A DNA stretch of 64,000 nt. Origin: Megachile rotundata. Taxonomy: Eukaryota; Arthropoda; Insecta; Hymenoptera; Megachilidae. Every line of letters starts with the position of its first letter. Position 1 is the first letter of the stretch. Below the pieces are notes generated by a model that searched no databases, was not told the origin of the DNA, and worked only from the letters and a program-made list of their open reading frames with translations. The DNA is taken from positions 186,001 through 250,000 of the forward strand of contig NW_027473502.1 of the NCBI RefSeq assembly GCF_050947335.1. Reading direction: 5' to 3'. Of the stretch, positions 56,315 through 64,000 are shown in pieces. The translations under genes were made by a program, and so were the position numbers.

Positions 56315-57950
56315 ATATAAGCATAATACGGCTAATAAGATGAGTTAGATTCATAATAGTGAGTGTAATAAGTATAGTAATTGTGGTTCTGTCGATCATA
56401 TGAGCATAATATGGCTAATAATATGAGTTAGATTGATAATAATAAGAGTAATAAGTATAGTAATTGCCGTTCTATCGATCATATAAGCATAATACGGCTA
56501 ATAATATGAGTTAGATTCATAATAGTGAGTGTAATAAGTATAGTAATTGTCGTTCTGTCGATCATATAAGCATAATATGGCGAATAATATGAGTTAGATT
56601 GATAATAATAAGAGTAATAAGTATAGTAATTGTCGTTCTATCGATCATATCTGCATAAAATGGCTAATAATATGAGTTAGATTGGTAATAATAAGAGTAA
56701 TAAGTATAGTTATTGTCATTCTATCGATCATTTAAGCATAATATGGCTAATAATATGAGTTAGATTGATAATAATAAGAGTAATATGTATAGTAATTGTC
56801 GTTCTATCGATCCTATAAGCATAATATGGCTAATAATATGAGTTAGATTGATAATAATAAGAGTAATAAGTATAGTAATTGTTGTTCTGTCGATCATATA
56901 AGCATAAAATGGCTAATAATATGAGTTAGACTGATAATAATAAGAGTAATAAGTACAGTAATTGCCGTTCTATCGATCACATAAGCATAATATGGCTAAT
57001 AATATGAGTTAGATTGATAATGATATGAGTAATAGGTATAGTAATTGTCGTTCTATCGAGCCTATAAGCATAATATGGCTAATAATATTAGTTAGATTGA
57101 TAATGATAAGAGTAATGAGTATAGTAGTTGTCGTTCTATCGATCATATAAGCATAATATGGCTAATAATATGAGTTAGATTGATAATAATAAGAGTTATG
57201 AGTATAGTAATTGTCGTTCTGTCGATCATATAAGCATAATATGGCGAATAATATGAGTTAGATTGATAATAATAAGAGTAATAAGTATAGTAATTGTCGT
57301 TCTATCGATCATATCTGCATAAAATGGCTAATAATATGAGTTAGATTGGTAATAATAAGAGTAATAAGTATAGTTATTGTCATTCTATCGATCATTTAAG
57401 CATAATATGGCTAATAATATGAGTTAGATTGATAATAATAAGAGTAATAAGCATAGTAATTGTCGTTCTGTCGATCATATAAGCATAAAATGGCAAATAA
57501 TATGAGTTAGATTGATAATAATAAGAGTAATATGTATAGTAATTGTCGTTCTATCGATCCTATAAGCATAATATGGCTAATAATATGAGTTAGATTGATA
57601 ATAATAAGAGTAATAAGTATTGTAATTGTCGTTCTATCGATCATATCTGCATAATACGGTGAATAATATGAGTTAGATTGATAATAATAAGAGTAATAAG
57701 TATAGTAATTGTTGTTCTGTCGATCATATAAGCATAAAATGGCTAATAATATGAGTTAGACTGATAATAATAAGAGTAATAAGTACAGTAATTGCCGTTC
57801 TATCGATCACATAAGCATAATATGGCTAATAATATGAGTTAGATTGATAATGATATGAGTAATAGGTATAGTAATTGTCGTTCTATCGAGCCTATAAGCA
57901 TAATATGGCTAATAATATTAGTTAGATTGATAATGATAAGAGTAATGAGT
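56315..57950 (+). repeat. Divergent satellite cassette
   Basis: About 20 monomers that keep the 83-bp length but differ from the rest: TGTCGATC in place of TATCGATC (near 56388, 56556, 56889, 57219, 57469, 57719), CATAAAATGG (near 56655, 56904, 57319, 57484, 57734), AATACGGC, GATCATTTAAGC, GATCCTATAAG and GAGCCTATAAG. Internal repeats of 664 bp (56651 to 57315, 8 monomers) and 830 bp (56881 to 57711, 10 monomers) show that it has amplified as its own subfamily. It lies between the two copies of the 14-monomer block. Confidence 0.87.
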
Positions 57951-60400
57951 ATAGTAATTGTCGTTCTATCGATCATATAAGCATAATATGGCTAATAATA
58001 TGAGTTAGATTGATAATCATAAGAGTAATGAGTATAGTAATTGTCGTACTATCGATCATATAAGCATAATATGGCTAATAATATGAGTTAGATTGATAAT
58101 AATAACAGTAATGAGTATAGTTATTGTCGTCCTATCGATCATATAAGCATAATATGGCGAATAATATGAGTTAGATTGATAATAATAAGAGTAATGAGTA
58201 TAGTAATTGTCGTTCTATCGATCATATCTGCATAATATGGTTAATAATATGAGTTAGATTGATAATAGTGAGTGTAATAAGTTTAGTAAATGTCGTTCTA
58301 TCGATCATATAAGCATAATATGGCTAATAATATGAGTTAGATTGATAATAATAAGAGTAATGAGTCTAGTAATTGTCGTTCTGTCGATCATATCTGCATA
58401 ATATGGTTAATAATATGAGTTAGATTGATAATAATAAGAGTAATGAGTATAGTAATTGTCGTTCTATCGATCATATCTGCATAATATGGTTAATAATATG
58501 AGTTACATTGATAATAGTGAGTGTAATAAGTTTAGTAAATGTCGTTCTATCGATCATATAAGCATAATATAGCTAATAATATTAGTTACATTGATAATAA
58601 TAAGAGTAATAAGTATAGTAATTGTCGTTCTATCGATCATATAAGCATAATATGGCTAATAATATGAGTTAGATTCATAATAATAACAGTAATGAGTATA
58701 GTAATTGTCGTCCTATCGTTCATATAAGCATATTATGGCTAATAATATGAGTTAGATTGATAATAATAAGAGTAATGAGTATAGTAATTGTCGTTCTATC
58801 GATCATATCTGCATAATATGGTTAATAATATGAGTTAGATTGATAATAGTGAGTGTAATAAGTTTAGTAAATGTCGTTCTATCGATCATATAAGCATAAT
58901 ATAGCTAATAATATGAGTTACATTGATAATAATAAGAGTAATGAGTATAGTAATTGTCGTTCTATCGATCATATCTGCATAATATGACTAATAATATGAG
59001 TTAGATTGATAATAATAACAGTAATGTGTATAGTAATTGTCGTCCTATCGATCATATAAGCATAATATGGCTAATAATATGAGTCAGATTGATAATAATA
59101 AGAGTAATATGTATAGTAATTATCGTTCTATCGATCATATAAGCATAATATGGCTAATAATATGAGTTAGATTGATAATAGTGAGTGTAATAAATATAGT
59201 AATTGTCGTTCTATCGATCATATAAGCAGAATATGGCTAATAATATGAGTTAGATTGATAATAGTAAGAGTAATGAGTATAGTAATTGTCGTTCTATCGA
59301 TCATATAAGCAGAATATGGCTAATAATATGAGTTAGATTGATAATAGTAAGAGTAATGCGTATAGTAATTGTCGTACTATCGATCATATAAGCATAATAT
59401 AGCTAATAATATGAGTTACATTGATAATAATAAGAGTAATGAGTATAGTAATTGTCGTTCTATCGATCATATCTGCATAATATGACTAATAATATGAGTT
59501 AGATTGATAATAATAACAGTAATGTGTATAGTAATTGTCGTCCTATCGATCATATAAGCATAATATGGCTAATAATATGAGTTAGATTGATAATAATAAG
59601 AGTAATATGTATAGTAATTATCGTTCTATCGATCATATAAGCATAATATGCCTAATAATATGAGTTAGATTGATAATAATAACAGTAATGAGTATAGAAA
59701 TTGTCGTCCTATCGATCATATAAGCATAATATGGCTAATAATATGAGTTAGATTGATAATAATAAGAGTAATATGTATAGTAACTGTCGTTCTATCGATC
59801 ATATAAGCATAATATGGCTAATAATATGAGTTAGATTGATAATAGTGAGTGTAATAAGTATAGTAATTGTCGTTCTATCGATCATATAAGCAGAATATGG
59901 CTAATAATATGAGTTAGATTGATAATAATAAGAGTAATATGTATAGTAACTGTCGTTCTATCGATCATATAAGCATAATATGGCTAATAATATGAGTTAG
60001 ATTGACAATAATAACAGTAATGAGTATAGTAATTGTCGTCCTATCGATCATATAAGCATAATATGGCTAATAATATGAGTTAGATTGATAATAATAAGAG
60101 TAATATGTATAGTAACTGTCGTTCTATCGATCATATAAGCATAATATGGCTAATAATATGAGTTAGATTGATAATAGTGAGTGTAATAAGTATAGTAATT
60201 GTCGTTCTATCGATCATATAAGCAGAATATGGCTAATAATATGAGTTAGATTGATAATAGTAAGAGTAATGCGTATAGTAATTGTCGTACTATCGATCAT
60301 ATAAGCATAATATAGCTAATAATATGAGTTACATTGATAATAATAAGAGTAATGAGTATAGTAATTGTCGTTCTATCGATCATATCTGCATAATATTTCT
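57951..60400 (+). repeat. 14-monomer block copy 2 and 11-monomer duplication
   Basis: Starts with the second copy of the 54.93-56.1 kb block (about 58084-59260). Further on, GCGTATAG at 59358 returns at 60271 (913 bp, 11 monomers). A unique AATATTTCTAAT, replacing the usual ATATGRYTAAT, is near 60395 and marks the left end of the next duplication. No gene seen. Confidence 0.83.
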
Positions 60401-61229
60401 AATAATATGAGTTAGATTGATAATAATAACAGTAATGTGTATAGTAATTGTCGTCCTATCGATCATATAAGCATAATATGGCTAATAATATGAGTTAGAT
60501 TGATAATAATAAGAGTAATATGTATAGTAATTATCGTTCTATCGATCATATAAGCATAATATGGCTAATAATATGAGTTAGATTGACAATAGTGAGTGTA
60601 ATAAGTATAGTAATTGTCGTACTATCGATCATATAAGCATAATGTGGCTAATAATATGAGTTAGATTGATAATAATAAGAGTAGTGAGTATAGTAATTGT
60701 CGTTCTATCTATCATATCTGCATAATATGGTTAATAATATGAGTTAGATTGATAATAGTGAGTGTAATAAGTATAGTAATTGTCGCTCTATCGATCATAT
60801 AAGCATAATATGGAAATAATATGAGTTAGATTGATAATAGTAAGAGTAATGGGTATAGTAATTGTCGTACTATCGATCATATAAGCATAATGTGGCTAAT
60901 AATATGAGTTAGATTGATAATAATAAGAGTAATATGTATAGTAATTGTCGTTCTATCGATCATATCTGCATAATATGGTTAATAATATGAGTTAGATTGA
61001 TAATAGTGAGTGTAATAAGTTTAGTAAATGTCGTTCTATCGATCATATAAGCATAATATAGCTAATAATATGAGTTATATTGATAATAGTAAGAGTAATG
61101 AGTATAGTAATTGTTGTACTATCGATCATATAAGCATAATGTGGCTAATAATATGAGTTAGATTGATAATAATAAGAGTAGTGAGTATAGTAATTGTCGT
61201 TCTATCGATCATATCTGCATAATATGGTT
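60401..61229 (+). repeat. 10-monomer (829-bp) unit, copy 1
   Basis: GATTGACAAT at 60581 returns at 61410, 829 bp away: ten monomers, one of them the 82-bp GGAAAT form (60812 and 61641). Every line compared agrees, including ATTGTTGTACT (near 61110 and 61939). The GGAAAT monomer here is followed by GATTGATAATAGTAAG and not by the usual GATAGATAATAATAAG, so this lineage is a recombinant. Confidence 0.88.
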
Positions 61230-62077
61230 AATAATATGAGTTAGATTGATAATAATAACAGTAATGTGTATAGTAATTGTCGTCCTATCGATCATATAAG
61301 CATAATATGGCTAATAATATGAGTTAGATTGATAATAATAAGAGTAATATGTATAGTAATTATCGTTCTATCGATCATATAAGCATAATATGGCTAATAA
61401 TATGAGTTAGATTGACAATAGTGAGTGTAATAAGTATAGTAATTGTCGTACTATCGATCATATAAGCATAATGTGGCTAATAATATGAGTTAGATTGATA
61501 ATAATAAGAGTAGTGAGTATAGTAATTGTCGTTCTATCTATCATATCTGCATAATATGGTTAATAATATGAGTTAGATTGATAATAGTGAGTGTAATAAG
61601 TATAGTAATTGTCGCTCTATCGATCATATAAGCATAATATGGAAATAATATGAGTTAGATTGATAATAGTAAGAGTAATGGGTATAGTAATTGTCGTACT
61701 ATCGATCATATAAGCATAATGTGGCTAATAATATGAGTTAGATTGATAATAATAAGAGTAATATGTATAGTAATTGTCGTTCTATCGATCATATCTGCAT
61801 AATATGGTTAATAATATGAGTTAGATTGATAATAGTGAGTGTAATAAGTTTAGTAAATGTCGTTCTATCGATCATATAAGCATAATATAGCTAATAATAT
61901 GAGTTATATTGATAATAGTAAGAGTAATGAGTATAGTAATTGTTGTACTATCGATCATATAAGCATAATGTGGCTAATAATATGAGTTAGATTGATAATA
62001 ATAAGAGTAGTGAGTATAGTAATTGTCGTTCTATCGATCATATCTGCATAATATGGTTAATAATATGAGTTAGATTG
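61230..62077 (+). repeat. 10-monomer (829-bp) unit, copy 2
   Basis: Adjacent second copy with no difference noticed. It ends at an A/G difference at 62078, where the shared module with GATTGGTAATAGTG begins. It resembles a recent unequal exchange. Confidence 0.88.
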
Positions 62078-64000
62078 GTAATAGTGAGTGTAATAAGTAT
62101 AGTAATTGTCGTTCTATCGGTCATATGAGCATAATATGGCTAATAATATGAGTTAGATTGATAATAATAAGAGTAATAAGTATAGTAATTGTCGTTCTAT
62201 CGATCATATAAGCATAATATGGCTAATAATATGAGTTAGATTGATAATAGTGAGTGTAATCAGTATAGTAATTGTCGTTCTATCGATCATATAAGCAGAA
62301 TATGGCTAATAATATGAGTTAGATTGATAATAGTGAGTGTAATAAGTATAGTAATTGTCGTACTATCGATCATATAAGCATAATGTGGCTAATAATATGA
62401 GTTAGATTGATAATAATAAGAGTAGTGAGTATAGTAATTGTCGTTCTATCTATCATATCTGCATAATATGGTTAATAATATGAGTTAGATTGATAATAGT
62501 GAGTGTAATAAGTATAGTAATTGTCGCTCTATCGATCATATAAGCATAATATGGAAATAATATGAGTTAGATAGATAATAATAAGAGTAATGTGTATAGT
62601 TATTGTCGTTCTATCGATCATATCTGCATAATATGGTTAATCATATGAGTTAGATTGGTAATAGTGAGTGTAATAAGTATAGTAATTGTCGTTCTATCGG
62701 TCATATGACCGTAATATGGCTAATAATATGAGTTAGATTGATAATAATAAGTGTAATAAGTATAGTAATTGTCGTTCTATCGATCATATAAGCATAATAT
62801 GGCTAATAATATGAGTTAGATTGATAATAGTGAGTGTAATAAGTATAGTAATTGTCGTTCTATCGATCATATAAGCAGAATATGGCTAATAATATGAGTT
62901 AGATTGATAATAGTAAGAGTAATGGGTATAGTAATTGTCGTACTATCGATCATATAAGCATAATGTGGCTAATAATATGAGTTAGATTGATAATAATAAG
63001 AGTAATGAGTATAGTAATTGTCGTTCTATCGATCATATCTGCATAATATGGTTAATAATATGAGTTAGATTGATAATAGTGAGTGTAATAAGTTTAGTAA
63101 ATGTCGTTCTATCGATCATATAAGCATAATATAGCTAATAATATGAGTTAGATTGATAATTATAAGAGTAATGAGTCTAGTAATTGTCGTTCTATCGATC
63201 ATATCTGCATAATATGGTTAATAATATGAGTTAGATTGTTAATAAAAGAGTAATGAGTATAGTAATTGTCGTTCTATCGATCATATCGGCATAATATGGT
63301 TAATAATATGAGTTACATTGATAATAGTGAGTGTAATAAGTTTAGTAAATGTCGTTCTATCGATCATATAAGCATAATATAGCTAATAATATGAGTTACA
63401 TTGATAATAATAAGAGTAATAAGTATAGTAATTGTCGTTCTATCGATCATATAAGCATAATATGGCTAATAATATGAGTTAGATTGATAATAATAACAGT
63501 AATGAGTATAGTCATTGTCGTCCTATCGATCATATAAGCATAATATGGCTAATAATATGAGTTAGATTGATAATAATAAGAGTAATGAGTATAGTAATTG
63601 TCGTTCTATCGATCATATCTGCTTAATATGGTTAATAATATGAGTTAGATTGATAATAGTGAGTGTAATAAGTTTAGTAATTGTCGTTCTATCGATAATA
63701 TAAGCATAATATGGCTAATAATATGAGTGAGATTGATAATAATAAGAGTAATGAGTATAGTAATTGTCGTTCTATCGATCATATAAGCATAATATGGCTA
63801 ATAATATGAGTTAGATTGATAATAATAAGAGTAATAAGTACAGTAATTGTCGTTCTATCGATCATATAAGCATAATATGGCTAATATAATGAGTTAGATT
63901 GATAATAATAACAGTAATGAGTATAGTAATTGTCGTCCTATCGATCATATAAGCAGAATATGGCTAATAATATGAGTTAGATTGATAATAGTAAGAGTAA
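62078..64000 (+). repeat. Shared satellite module, last copy
   Basis: Repeats the order seen at 2.05-3.4 kb and right of the gap: TCGGTCATATGAGC, GGAAAT monomer at 62553, TCGGTCATATGACC near 62696 (followed here by GTAATATGG), TATCGGCATAAT near 63286 and GGCTAATATAATGAG near 63879. A private one-base deletion is near 63244 (AATAAAAGAG). The window ends inside a monomer, so the array continues to the right. Confidence 0.85.

Larger units (their letters stand above)
1..64000 (+). repeat. 83-bp AT-rich satellite DNA array
   Basis: Seen directly: GTAATTGTCG-type motifs recur at 11, 94, 177, 260 (variant) and 343, a spacing of exactly 83 bp, and the same ladder continues to 63926. That distance is 770 periods plus 5 bases, and the 5 is explained by the indels and gap listed separately. 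All monomers run in the same direction; I found no inversion and no insert of unrelated sequence. Consensus composition is about 33 A, 29 T, 15 G and 6 C, so G outnumbers C on this strand. Every three monomers carry stops through all frames because 83 is not a multiple of 3, so no long coding frame can exist. Arrays of this kind usually form centromeric or other constitutive heterochromatin; which applies here cannot be told from sequence. The family and species are not recognised. Confidence 0.98.

Noticed and set aside
1..64000. CRISPR array
   Set aside because: Direct repeats are long and regular, but no unique spacers separate them: the whole 83 bp is conserved and the units are contiguous. 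There are no cas genes.
1..64000. CENP-B box
   Set aside because: The needed pattern TTCG followed by four bases, A, two bases and CGGG is absent; no CGGG occurs in the monomer.
1..64000. 12-bp ancestral sub-repeat of the monomer
   Set aside because: ATAATATG occurs twice 12 bp apart and 83 is close to 7 x 12, but the other would-be subunits do not align well. Only the two-copy direct repeat is supported.
1..64000. Microsatellite or telomeric repeat
   Set aside because: Short TAA runs such as AATAATAA occur in each monomer but never extend beyond two or three units, and no telomere-like G-rich array is present.
1..64000. Transposable element or inverted satellite segment
   Set aside because: The phase count from first to last monomer leaves no room for an insert outside the gap, and every line reads in the same orientation.

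Overview
The whole window is one uninterrupted satellite DNA array. An AT-rich 83-bp monomer (about 25% GC in the consensus) is repeated head to tail roughly 770 times, always in the same orientation, from the first base to the last, broken only by a 100-N assembly gap at 27004-27103. I see no real protein-coding gene, RNA gene, transposon, CRISPR array or single-copy DNA. The few short open frames, including four near-identical 64-codon ones, are chance frames through 2-3 satellite monomers. The long non-coding tandem array with layered higher-order repeats, plus the 100-N scaffold gap, suggests eukaryotic heterochromatin (centromeric or pericentromeric, possibly a heterochromatic chromosome arm or sex chromosome). 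I do not recognise the monomer and cannot name the organism.

Monomer, numbered from its ATCGAT (ClaI) site: ATCGAT is at 1-6, an inverted repeat TCATAT/ATATGA at 6-11 and 31-36, a direct repeat ATAATATG at 16-23 and 28-35, and CpGs at 3-4 and 78-79. The first ClaI-phased monomer is 25-107. Variation is concentrated at monomer positions 12-25, 52-68 and 74-81. Variants travel in linked sets, so monomer subtypes can be followed along the array.

Layout: 1-1640 opening block; 1640-6480 a ~3.07-kb (37-monomer) tandem duplication, second copy partial; 6480-13100 mixed blocks with 2- to 10-monomer duplications; 13100-16280 blocks with 13- and 15-monomer duplications; 16283-22984 a 3,320-bp (40-monomer) tandem duplication with no difference seen; 22985-27003 a third related copy ending at the gap; 27104-28453 a module shared with 2.0-3.4, 5.1-6.5, 38.9-40.2 and 62.1-63.1 kb; 28454-32293 a 1,909-bp (23-monomer) tandem duplication; 32294-37070 mixed short duplications; 37071-38735 an 830-bp (10-monomer) duplication; 38735-42050 a rearranged copy of 1.9-4.7 kb; 42050-48005 a rearranged copy of 21.8-27 kb with its own ~3,154-bp (38-monomer) duplication; 48005-54930 blocks with a 34-monomer offset repeat; 54930-59260 a 14-monomer block repeated on both sides of a divergent cassette (56315-57950); 59260-62077 11- and 10-monomer duplications; 62078-64000 another copy of the shared module.

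The parts do not act as genes. The array records repeated unequal exchange or amplification at scales from 2 to 40 monomers. The 83-bp register is nearly perfect: I account for the net phase from the first to the last monomer with 12 one-base deletions (7 of them copies of a single ancestral event), 3 one-base insertions and the gap.
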